Assembly: GCA_034716155.1 (NCBI GenBank)
Contig: JAYEFR010000065.1
Coordinates: 1-19,304 of the forward strand
Source of the DNA: JAGGYK01 sp034716155
GTDB lineage: Bacteria > Desulfobacterota > Desulfomonilia > UBA1062
DNA: 19,304 bases
Direction of reading: 5' to 3'
Below the pieces are notes generated by a model. The model ran no database searches. It was given only the letters and a program-made list of their open reading frames with translations, and was not told where the DNA came from. The translations under genes were made by a program, and so were the position numbers. This document shows positions 1 through 5,947 of this stretch, in pieces; the first letter of the stretch is position 1, and every line of letters starts with the position of its first letter.

Positions 1-321
1 TATCTCTTTATAATCGATCTTCCCCTTAGGCGCCATAGCTGTAACTTGAGACTTTTCAATAGGCTTGGGAACAGGATGTACCCCTTTCTCCTCCTGCCGC
101 TCTACAATGAGATAAAAGGGGTGATTGTCATAGGGGCAGTATTCCTCACAGGCATAACATGTTACGCAGTCCGTTAAGATAGAGGAATCCTCGCCTTTTA
201 TAAGCTTCCATTTTTCCTGTTTTGCCTGCTCCAAATCCATATCCATGTATTGACACTTCATAATGCAGTCATAGGTCTCACATTTTGCACAAATAGCCTC
301 GTCAAATTTTAATTCATTCAT
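1..321 (-). CDS. 4Fe-4S dicluster protein, N-terminal part (runs off left edge)
   Basis: This is an open frame of 107 codons that continues past the window edge. It carries two cysteine clusters: C11, C14, C19, C23 (CxxCxxxxCxxxC) and C52, C55, C58, C62 (CxxCxxCxxxC, in DCVTCYACEEYCPY). This suggests a small electron carrier with two [4Fe-4S] clusters, of the kind found with heterodisulfide-reductase-like proteins. The start at 321 is supported by an AAGGAGG Shine-Dalgarno about 7 nt upstream (329-335). A second ATG-like position at 317 is out of frame. It is divergent from the methyltransferase operon, so a shared role in electron supply to corrinoid chemistry is possible but only inferred. 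The C-terminal part cannot be seen, so the subfamily is uncertain. Confidence 0.8.
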   Translation of the reverse strand, partial: MNELKFDEAICAKCETYDCIMKCQYMDMDLEQAKQEKWKLIKGEDSSILTDCVTCYACEEYCPYDNHPFYLIVERQEEKGVHPVPKPIEKSQVTAMAPKGKIDYKEI

Positions 322-489
322 ATTTTGGCCTCCTTATCCTCCCTTGCGGTTTGAAACACCTTTTTGTTAATACTACTGGCACTCTAATAACAAATTTTAC
401 ATATCTTACTTTAATTTAAGTTATACTGCTTAGATCAAGTCTGTGAACATTTTTATACATAATATGCAACTGTTAAGCAAACTATTAAT

Positions 490-570
490 GAGTTGGTGAG
501 TTAAAGAGTTAAGGAGCTGAGAGTTGGGAGTTAAGGGTTAAGAGTTAAGGAGTTAGGGAGTTGAGGTTAA
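490..570. repeat. Degenerate GAGTTAA-type heptad repeats in the 340-694 intergenic stretch
   Basis: About ten imperfect 6-8 base units of the form GAGTTAAG, GAGTTGG or GAGCTGA follow one another here. A shorter run of the same unit occurs at 13014-13037. The rest of the 355-base gap before the methyltransferase gene is AT-rich. It holds no convincing ORF, and I could not pick a promoter with good spacing. Just downstream (573-585) is a GGGCTGTTGCCCC stretch resembling the GC-rich dispersed repeat described elsewhere in this window. Confidence 0.6.
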
Positions 571-694
571 CGGGCTGTTGCCCCAAGAGGAATTCTCTTG
601 AACAGTAAGAGAGGGGATTTGAAGATTTTTCGCGTATATGCTATCTATCTGTTGGTCTTGTCTTTGCTTTTTGGATCAATAAAGGGGGTATATT

Positions 695-1861
695 ATGGAT
701 GAGAAAGGGTCATTGGGAAAGATAATACAGCCTGTTTTTAAGGGACAGGTGCCACACCCAGGCCTTGTCCCGGAATGGCTTCTTGATGGTCTAGCCTATT
801 TCAGCAGTGCCAGAGGGCGTTTTTCCAAACTGACAAACATCGAGCGTTTAATTACTATTCTTGGCCATAAGGAACCGGATCATGTTGCTTGCTATCCTAT
901 GATGTTTGGTGCATGCCGACGTCTGGTTGGAGCATCCTACTCAGATTTTGCACTAAAGCCGGAGGTTGCTGCTGAGGCACTGTTGGCCGGGTTCAAGTTG
1001 ATCGGTGGGGAGGCGATTGGGACTGCGCTCGACCTGTCAATCGAGGCAGCAGACTTCGGGCAGAAGATGGTCTACCCGGAGGACTCAACACCTCACCCTG
1101 AGTATACATGCCCGTTGATTAAAGATGTAGATGATTACAGAAAGCTCGGGAGGATAGAGTTTAAGGAAGCGCAAAGAATGCAATCTATGTTGGAAACACT
1201 CCGCATCCTGGTGAAGAAAGTAGGGTTTAAAGGCCTTGTGTCTGGATTTGCCTTCGGCCCTTTAGGTGTGCTGAATATGATGCGTGGGCCAGACCACCTC
1301 TTTCGAGACTGTATCAATTATCCTTTAGAGGTCATGGCAGCAATGCACACTATAACAGAGGTCTTGATTGAATACGTTGAGGCACAGTGTGATACCGGTG
1401 TACTGGCTGTGACTCTGGATACTCTATTTGCTTCTTGGAATGGCCTTAGTAAGGAACTATGGGAAAAGATTGAAGGCCCCTTTGCCAGGGAGATGGCTGG
1501 CGCAATACGTCGCAAGGGATGCGTTGTAGGTGTCCATAACTGTGGGGATGGCGTTTATTTTGATTCTCAGATACGTTTTATGGAGCCTGGTTTTATAACC
1601 TTTGCCCAGTTGCCTGACGACTGCTCAAGTCCAAAAGAACTCAAAAAACGTTACGGGGATCAAGTTGTTTTGATGGGTTATATTGACACACCCCTTCTAA
1701 GCTATGGTACCCCGTACGAGGTGATGGAGGCGTGCAGGATGCAGATCGAGGCCCTGGCTGACGGAGGTGGATTTATCCTGGCCCCGGGCTGTGAATTTCC
1801 ACCCAATGCCCCATTAGAGAATGCCCTGGCCATGGTTAAGGCATCTCAAATATACGGATAA
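695..1861 (+). CDS. UroD-family (MtaA/CmuA-like) corrinoid methyltransferase
   Basis: The 388-residue protein belongs to the uroporphyrinogen decarboxylase fold family, in the branch used for methyl transfer to or from corrinoid proteins (MtaA, MtbA, CmuA). The zinc-site pattern of that branch is visible: H281-x-C283 (in GVHNCGDG) and C366 (in APGCEFPP). True UroD of heme synthesis lacks this pattern and is unlikely to sit beside a corrinoid protein. The start is backed by AAAGGGGG about 7 nt upstream. The stop lies 17 bases before the next gene, a corrinoid protein, so the two are probably co-transcribed partners. The methyl donor or acceptor (methanol, methylamine, methoxy-aromatic, coenzyme or pterin) cannot be read from the sequence. 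Confidence 0.85.
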   Translation: MDEKGSLGKIIQPVFKGQVPHPGLVPEWLLDGLAYFSSARGRFSKLTNIERLITILGHKEPDHVACYPMMFGACRRLVGASYSDFALKPEVAAEALLAGFKLIGGEAIGTALDLSIEAADFGQKMVYPEDSTPHPEYTCPLIKDVDDYRKLGRIEFKEAQRMQSMLETLRILVKKVGFKGLVSGFAFGPLGVLNMMRGPDHLFRDCINYPLEVMAAMHTITEVLIEYVEAQCDTGVLAVTLDTLFASWNGLSKELWEKIEGPFAREMAGAIRRKGCVVGVHNCGDGVYFDSQIRFMEPGFITFAQLPDDCSSPKELKKRYGDQVVLMGYIDTPLLSYGTPYEVMEACRMQIEALADGGGFILAPGCEFPPNAPLENALAMVKASQIYG

Positions 1862-1878
1862 AGTTCAGGAGGGAAGCA

Positions 1879-2556
1879 ATGACAGAAGCAATAGAAAAGA
1901 ACATGCTAATGAATAGGTTGGTGGAAGCAGTATGGGAGCACGATGATAATGTGATGAGTGTAGCAATGGATACGGTGTTTAGTACTGGTTTACCATCAGA
2001 TGAGGTTCGCCATGCCCTTATATGGGGATTGGAACAAGTCCGTCACAAACTCATGTCTAATGACACATCTATACCGGAGTTTCTTCTATGTATGGACATG
2101 GTTACCAAAGCCCTGGACAGTCTCTCATCGCTCAAGGGAGATAGTGATAGCAATGGAGTAGATATTCCCCTTGTTATAGGGGTGGTAGAAGGAGACCCCC
2201 ATGATCTTGGCAAAAACATCATAGCAGGGATATACAGGACCAGTGGTTATCAGGTATTTGACCTTGGACGTGAAGTACCAAAGGAAATCTTTGTTAAAGC
2301 TGTTCAAGAGAATCATGCTAGGGTCCTTGCACTATCTGCAATGATGTCGACAACCATGGTTGGTATGAGGGATATAATACAGGAAGTAAAAGTCAAATCT
2401 CCCCATACAATAGTTATCGTGGGTGGGGCGCCCTTAAACGAGGTACTGGCAAGGTCGTATGGGGCAGATGGGTATGCTGAATCAGCCGTGATCGTTTTAG
2501 AGGAAACGGAGACAGCTATTAAGAGAGACCATGGTAATTATCACACCAGAGTTTAA
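1879..2556 (+). CDS. Corrinoid (B12-binding) methyltransferase subunit, MtaC/MttC-like
   Basis: The 225-residue protein has the two-part architecture of dimethylamine/trimethylamine/methanol corrinoid proteins. An N-terminal four-helix cap (about residues 10-90) is followed by a Rossmann B12-binding domain (about 97-215). The cobalt-ligating signature is GDPHDLGKN at 105-113, with D106, H108 and G111. The usual motif is GDIHDIGKN, so a Pro replaces Ile before His. Downstream GGAPLNE and YGADGYAESA match the B12-domain glycine strand and the C-terminal DGY motif. AGGAGGG at 1867-1873 gives 6-nt spacing to the ATG. It should carry methyl groups between a substrate methyltransferase and the UroD-type protein. 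Its last 26 bases overlap the next gene, which suggests translational coupling. Confidence 0.9.
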   Translation: MTEAIEKNMLMNRLVEAVWEHDDNVMSVAMDTVFSTGLPSDEVRHALIWGLEQVRHKLMSNDTSIPEFLLCMDMVTKALDSLSSLKGDSDSNGVDIPLVIGVVEGDPHDLGKNIIAGIYRTSGYQVFDLGREVPKEIFVKAVQENHARVLALSAMMSTTMVGMRDIIQEVKVKSPHTIVIVGGAPLNEVLARSYGADGYAESAVIVLEETETAIKRDHGNYHTRV

Positions 2557-3223
2557 TAATGACTTCATAGAGACATTGAGAAATAACACACTGGATAAAT
2601 TGGGATATAGAGATGCAAACAATGCCATTCCTTTGGAGATAGAAAGAACGCTGGATGAGGCACTCACTGTGGCAAAAAAGGTCGTGAGGCCCAAGGGGAT
2701 CTATCATATCATCCCAGTGCTTGAGACAAACAGGCATGGTATCAAGACAGAAGCAGGAATTATCCAAAGTGTTATGTTTTCCCGTCTGGCGGGTATGTGT
2801 AGCGGGAATTGTTTAATCGTGTTTATGATTGCCACCTTGGGAATTGAGTTTGAAAGGGCCTGCGGGGATAATACGCCCGTTATCCGTCAGTTGGTATTCG
2901 ATACAGTGGGATCTGAATGTGCTGAAATGGTGGCAGATATGATTGAGGCGGATTGGAGGAACCGGATAGACTCTCAGGGCCTGCAATGCAGCTGGCGGTT
3001 CAGCCCTGGCTATTGTGATTGGGGATTAGAGGGGCAAAAGGTTATATTTAAGACCCTCGATGCAAAGTTGATCAATATGAGCCTGAGTCCCTATCTTGTA
3101 ATGGTACCAAGCAAATCCATCTCAGCAGTTGCTCTGCTGGCAAAAGATGTCCCAGTTCCAGCCCCTTGCGTTTTTTGTGCGAAGAAGAATTGTCCATGGA
3201 GAAGGCTACCGTGGAAAAGTTGA
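2531..3223 (+). CDS. Stand-alone MetH activation-domain-like protein with C-terminal Cys motif
   Basis: The 230-residue protein resembles the vitamin-B12-dependent methionine synthase activation domain, without the homocysteine, folate or B12 domains of MetH. The best match to family memory is RFSPGYCDWGLEGQK followed by LSPYLVMVPSKSISA. In MetH this region binds AdoMet for reductive reactivation of cob(II)alamin. The extreme C-terminus has C213-x2-C216-x4-C221-P with nearby Arg, a motif common in corrinoid-cluster versions and possibly metal-binding. No strong Shine-Dalgarno is seen (only AAGAGAG), but the start overlaps the corrinoid gene by 26 bases. The likely role is keeping the neighbouring corrinoid protein active; this is an inference from family and context. 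Confidence 0.8.
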   Translation: MVIITPEFNNDFIETLRNNTLDKLGYRDANNAIPLEIERTLDEALTVAKKVVRPKGIYHIIPVLETNRHGIKTEAGIIQSVMFSRLAGMCSGNCLIVFMIATLGIEFERACGDNTPVIRQLVFDTVGSECAEMVADMIEADWRNRIDSQGLQCSWRFSPGYCDWGLEGQKVIFKTLDAKLINMSLSPYLVMVPSKSISAVALLAKDVPVPAPCVFCAKKNCPWRRLPWKS

Positions 3224-3239
3224 GGAGTCAACTCCTTAA
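3220..3239. terminator. Hairpin spanning both convergent stop codons
   Basis: TTGAGGAG, loop TCAA, CTCCTTAA form an 8-bp stem with one G-U pair between the methyl-transfer operon and selD. It contains the stop codons of both genes. On the minus strand it is followed by CTTTTCC, a weak U-tract, so it may end selD transcription. The plus side has no U-run. Confidence 0.4.
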
Positions 3240-4285
3240 CTCACAACAATTCTCCCCTTGGTCTCATCTGTTATCTCCCCAATAATCGTTGCATCTACTA
3301 TCCCCTCTTTATGCATTGCGCTGAGCAGTCTGTTTGCATCAGGTTCCGGAATAGCGATAAGCAGGCCTCCTGATGTCTGCGCATCAAAGAGGACATGCAT
3401 CATATCCTCGGGTATCTCTTTATTTTTATTTATCATGTGGACCCTAAACTGCTGATTGCGGTATGTCCCTCCGGGGATGAGCCCTTGTTTGGCATATTCC
3501 TTTGTGCCTGGTAAGATAGGGACATTGGATGCATAGATGGTCATACCGACGTCTGTATCCTCTATCATCTCACATGCATGACCCAAAAGGCCAAACCCTG
3601 ATACATCAGTACATGCATGGACATTGAATTTACTCGTAAGCTCTGCAGGCCTCCTGTTTAATGTCTTCATAGACTCTATTGACGCTTGAGTAGAGATGTC
3701 ATCAGCCATCTTGGCCTTTATTGCAGTAGAGATAATCCCGGTGCCTATGGGTTTGGTAAGGATGAGTTTATCCCCCACCTTGGCTTTTGAATTGGTCAAC
3801 ACCCTATTTGGATGTATAGTGCCTGTGACAGACAGTCCGTATTTGAATTCATCGTCTTCCACACTATGCCCACCTGCCAGGAGTACATCTGCCTGGCGCA
3901 TCTTGTCTGATCCACCTCGGAGGGTTTCCTGTAAGATGGATATGTCCAGTTTGTTTATAGGAAAACATATTATATTCATGGCCAGGATTGGCCTTGCGCC
4001 CATGGCATAGATATCGCTTAGGGCGTTTGCCACGGTAATCTGACCAAACGTATATGGGTCATCAACAATAGGTGTAAAGAAGTCAAGGGTTACGACAAGG
4101 GCCAGATCATCCCGTAATTTATACACACCAGCGTCATCTGGCCGTTCCATACCTACAATCAATCTTGGATCAGATGTAGCGGGCAAGCCACACAGCGCTT
4201 TTTCCAGGTCTCCCGGACCTATCTTACATGCTCACCCTGCACCATGGACAGTCTCTGTGAGATGTATTTTAGTCTTATCATCCAT
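3236..4285 (-). CDS. selD: Selenide, water dikinase (selenophosphate synthase), selenocysteine-containing
   Basis: SelD makes selenophosphate from selenide and ATP, the selenium donor for Sec-tRNA, selenouridine and Mo-hydroxylase cofactors. A conventional start at 4186 (MPATSDPRL) would drop the catalytic N-terminus. Reading upstream from ATG 4285 gives MDDKTKIHLTETVHGAG-UGA-ACKIGPG, which aligns with the SelD active-site segment HGAG(C/U)xCK. UGA is therefore codon 18, in the place of the catalytic Sec/Cys, with K21 behind it. The full length is 349 residues, normal for the family; the 4186 version is 316. AGGGGGAACAA precedes the ATG. Later motifs include ERPDDAG, TLDFFTPIVDDPYTFG and SDIYAMGARP. 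It is the last gene of the minus-strand selenium cluster and has its own promoter-like region at 4398-4464. A Sec SelD implies SelA/SelB/SelC elsewhere in the genome. Confidence 0.95.
4206..4234 (-). promoter_or_regulatory. Selenocysteine UGA codon of selD with SECIS-like hairpin
   Basis: The UGA lies at 4234-4232. Eleven nucleotides after it on the mRNA is a short hairpin: AGGUC (4220-4216), loop CGGGA, GACCU (4210-4206). A bacterial SECIS is expected immediately 3' of the UGA with a G-containing apical loop some 16 or more nt away. The geometry fits (16 nt from UGA to loop), but only five pairs are visible by eye. Confidence 0.7.
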
Positions 4286-4397
4286 TTGTTCCCCCTCTGT
4301 ATTTAGTTTAGATTGATTCGCTCTGTGCTCCTGTCCGTTCCGCCTTTGGCGGATGGAGCGTCCGGATTCAAAGTTCATTTTGCTACTTTTAAGAAAA

Positions 4398-4464
4398 TTA
4401 AGGAATATGTCAAATTCAAAAGAGTTATAATATGTGACTGATTATAATTAAATTCAATGATGCT
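4398..4464 (-). promoter_or_regulatory. Promoter/operator-like block upstream of selD, shared with yedE
   Basis: By hand alignment 55 of 67 bases match 8864-8930 upstream of yedE, in the same orientation relative to the gene. On the minus strand a TTTAAT element (4452-4447) and TATAAC (4429-4424) are exactly 17 bases apart, a plausible sigma-70 promoter. The near-palindrome TGATTATAATTA (4439-4450) overlaps the -35 region, a typical LysR-type binding position. The predicted leader before selD is about 130 nt. Confidence 0.6.
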
Positions 4465-4530
4465 TTCGTAAAAAGCTAGATTGTGCCGCTTCGCGGCAGT
4501 GTAACCGAAAATAACTTTTACAAAACATGT

Positions 4531-4554
4531 CTAAGGCCGATGGGGCAACAGGCC
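4531..4554 (-). repeat. Diverged copy of GC-rich dispersed repeat
   Basis: On the minus strand GGCCTGTTGCCCC-ATCGGCC parallels the core of the copies at 5864-5894, 9968-9995 and 13073-13103, with a few substitutions and one missing base. Confidence 0.5.
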
Positions 4555-4585
4555 GATGCTTTATATCTGGATAGTGTCCAGAAAA

Positions 4586-4666
4586 ATCAACAAGTTATAT
4601 CAAATTCGGTCAAACAAGTTACTCGGAAGTCTCAACAACTTATCATTTCGGACGTCTCAATAACTT
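4586..4666 (-). repeat. Four degenerate AAsTTrTTGA units abutting the nifS break
   Basis: Four units read on the minus strand: AAGTTATTGAGAC (4666-4654), AAGTTGTTGAGAC (4641-4629), AACTTGTTTGAC (4620-4609) and AACTTGTTGAT (4596-4586). They are spaced about 21-25 bases. The first two share the following TCCGA. A similar CAACTTATTGAGAC occurs at 18738-18751. The array starts exactly where homology to cysteine desulfurase stops, so it marks an insertion or recombination junction. Confidence 0.55.
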
Positions 4667-5368
4667 GATCTCATGACCTCCACCATAGAGAAGAGGGGTT
4701 ATCTCTACCCCGGTTTTAATATAGAGGGCGCCAACACCTTTAGGGCCGTATATTTTATGTCCGGAGATAGAAAGCAGATCTACATTGAGATCGGTTACAT
4801 CTACAGGGATTTTTCCCACTGCCTGCACCGCATCGCTGTGAAATAGGATGCCATTTTTTTTGGCAATGAGTCCGATTTCTTTAATAGGTTCAATGGTACC
4901 GACCTCATTATTGGCGTACATGATGCTTATAAGGATAGTATCAGATGTGATGGCCTTTTTCACATCATCGGGATCTACGAGACCATACCCATCTACCGGT
5001 AGATAACTTACCCTAAACCCTCTTTCCTCTAAATATCTACAGGTATTTAACACTGCATGGTGCTCTATGGCAGAGGTAATTATGTGTCTTCCCTTTGCCT
5101 CTCCGGCATAGGCTATTCCCCTTATGGCAAGGTTATCCGCCTCTGTCCCGCCGCTGGTAAAGACTATCTCTAAAGGGTCAGCACCAATAAGTGAGGCAAC
5201 ATCCGTCCTTGCTTCATCAACGGCCTTTCTTGCCTTGCGTCCTAAGGTATAGGCACTGCTGGGGTTACCAAAAAACTCCTTATAGTAAGGAAGCATAGCC
5301 TCCAAGACCTCAGGGTGAGTAGGAGTTGTAGCTGCATGATCCAGATATATCCTCTTTATTTTAGTCAT
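4643..5368 (-). pseudogene. NifS/IscS-type cysteine desulfurase, C-terminally truncated
   Basis: The frame encodes 241 residues against about 380-400 for the family. The N-terminal PLP half is intact: YLDHAATTPTHPEV, TSGGTEADNL at 71-80, the H103/H104 region, SDAVQ (D179) and the PLP lysine K205 in SGHKIYGPKG. After PLLYGGGHE (residue 233) homology ends and the frame runs into repeat sequence (IKLLRRPK, stop). The C-terminal small domain and the catalytic Cys loop are missing, and no other frame downstream restores them. Desulfurase or selenocysteine-lyase activity is therefore unlikely. Proteins of this family are expected in a YedE/TusA/SelD cluster as donors of persulfide or selenium. The alternative is a PLP-binding remnant with another use. 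Confidence 0.8.
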
Positions 5369-5510
5369 ACCTTACTTTTCCTATGACGTGCCCCCTTCTT
5401 TTTTCCTTATCCACGGGATAGCCTGGTTTATACCCTAGAATTAGCAACTTGGCAACACTCCTCACCACCAATAGGGCATATTATCAAAGCCAAAATAAGA
5501 AGGGATGTCG

Positions 5511-5556
5511 TCAGCCTGTAGTGAGATGTATTTCTGTTTTATCATTCATTTGATCC
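5511..5556 (-). pseudogene. Relic of a selD 5' end between the TusA-like gene and nifS
   Basis: On the minus strand an ATG at 5549 opens MNDKTEIHLTTG and then a TGA (5513-5511), against MDDKTKIHLTETVHGAG-UGA in selD. Over 36 bases (5521-5556 against 4257-4292) 31 match, including part of the ribosome-binding leader. After the TGA the sequence no longer resembles selD. It is a same-orientation partial copy flanking the truncated nifS, so it looks like a scar of duplication or recombination. The gap 5369-5599 otherwise holds only a weak 36-codon frame. Confidence 0.6.
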
Positions 5557-5599
5557 TTTATCTTTTTAATAAATTACTATATTACCATAAATCATTGGG

Positions 5600-5821
5600 T
5601 TATTTGTCATCCGGGATAAGTAAGAGACGATACTCATCTGAAGTTACTCTTTCTTCCTGGATCGTATACCCCCTGCTTGAGGCAAATCGCTCTACATTCT
5701 CTTTTGACACCACTGTCTCAACCAATACGGTTATAGGCTCATTTGGATTTTCATCAATGGCCTTTTTTGTCTTTACCACAGGGATAGGACAACTAAATCC
5801 TCGCACATCGAGTTCTATCAT
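5600..5821 (-). CDS. TusA/SirA/YedF-family sulfur (selenium) carrier-like protein
   Basis: The 73-residue protein is about the size of TusA. It has the hallmark CPxP motif at C11 (DVRGFSCPIPVV), whose Cys carries persulfide in TusA. The rest (KTKKAIDENP, VSKENVERFASSRGY) follows the two-layer alpha/beta fold of the family. The start at 5821 is supported by AGGAGG 10 nt upstream. Members of the YedF subgroup are found with YedE transporters and selenium-use genes, and here it sits between the kinase-like gene and nifS, with selD beyond. A role as a selenium or sulfur shuttle to SelD is plausible but unproven. The redox or tRNA-thiolation branch of the family is an alternative. Confidence 0.88.
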   Translation of the reverse strand: MIELDVRGFSCPIPVVKTKKAIDENPNEPITVLVETVVSKENVERFASSRGYTIQEERVTSDEYRLLLIPDDK

Positions 5822-5863
5822 TATTTTTTTACCTCCTGATATTCATCAGTAGACCCTGTTCCT

Positions 5864-5947
5864 CTTAAGCGGGCCGATGAGGGCAAAAGGCCCCCACTTT
5901 TCTCCCCCATCTTAAACTGACCCCTGATCCCTGACTCCTGTTTTCAT
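5864..5947 (-). repeat. Dispersed repeat, copy A (supplies the 3' end of the kinase-like gene)
   Basis: Read on the minus strand it starts TGTATGAAAACAGG, passes through direct GGGATCAGGGGTCAG units and ends with the GC-rich core GGGGCCTTTTGCCC...GGCCCGCTTAAG (5894-5864). GGGCC and GGCCC can pair as a hairpin. The start of this repeat lies inside the kinase-like reading frame. Confidence 0.7.

Larger units (their letters stand above)
4286..4642. other. Rearranged intergenic stretch between selD and truncated nifS
   Basis: This 357-base gap has no supportable gene. It holds two clean small hairpins: TCCGCC-TTT-GGCGGA at 4339-4353 and TGCCGC-TTC-GCGGCA at 4484-4498. It also holds the promoter-like block shared with yedE (4398-4464) and a diverged copy of the GC-rich dispersed repeat (4531-4554). 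From 4586 a degenerate repeat array leads into the broken end of nifS. A 61-codon frame at 4483-4668 is repeat sequence, not a gene. Confidence 0.6.

Noticed and set aside
490..570. CRISPR-like array
   Set aside because: Units are only 6-8 bases, degenerate and without spacers; no cas gene nearby.
4483..4668. 61-codon plus-strand frame beside nifS
   Set aside because: It consists of the degenerate repeat array and overlaps the broken gene; no ribosome-binding site and no recognisable protein.
5361..5471. 36-codon minus frame (from TTG) ending in the nifS start as ATGACTAA
   Set aside because: The overlap looks like coupling and the composition is plausible, but there is no ribosome-binding site or known family; too weak to list as a gene.
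5511..5549. Possible tiny selenoprotein frame with TGA at 5513
   Set aside because: A second TGA follows soon, no SECIS-like stem is visible, and similarity to selD explains the start; treated as a relic.
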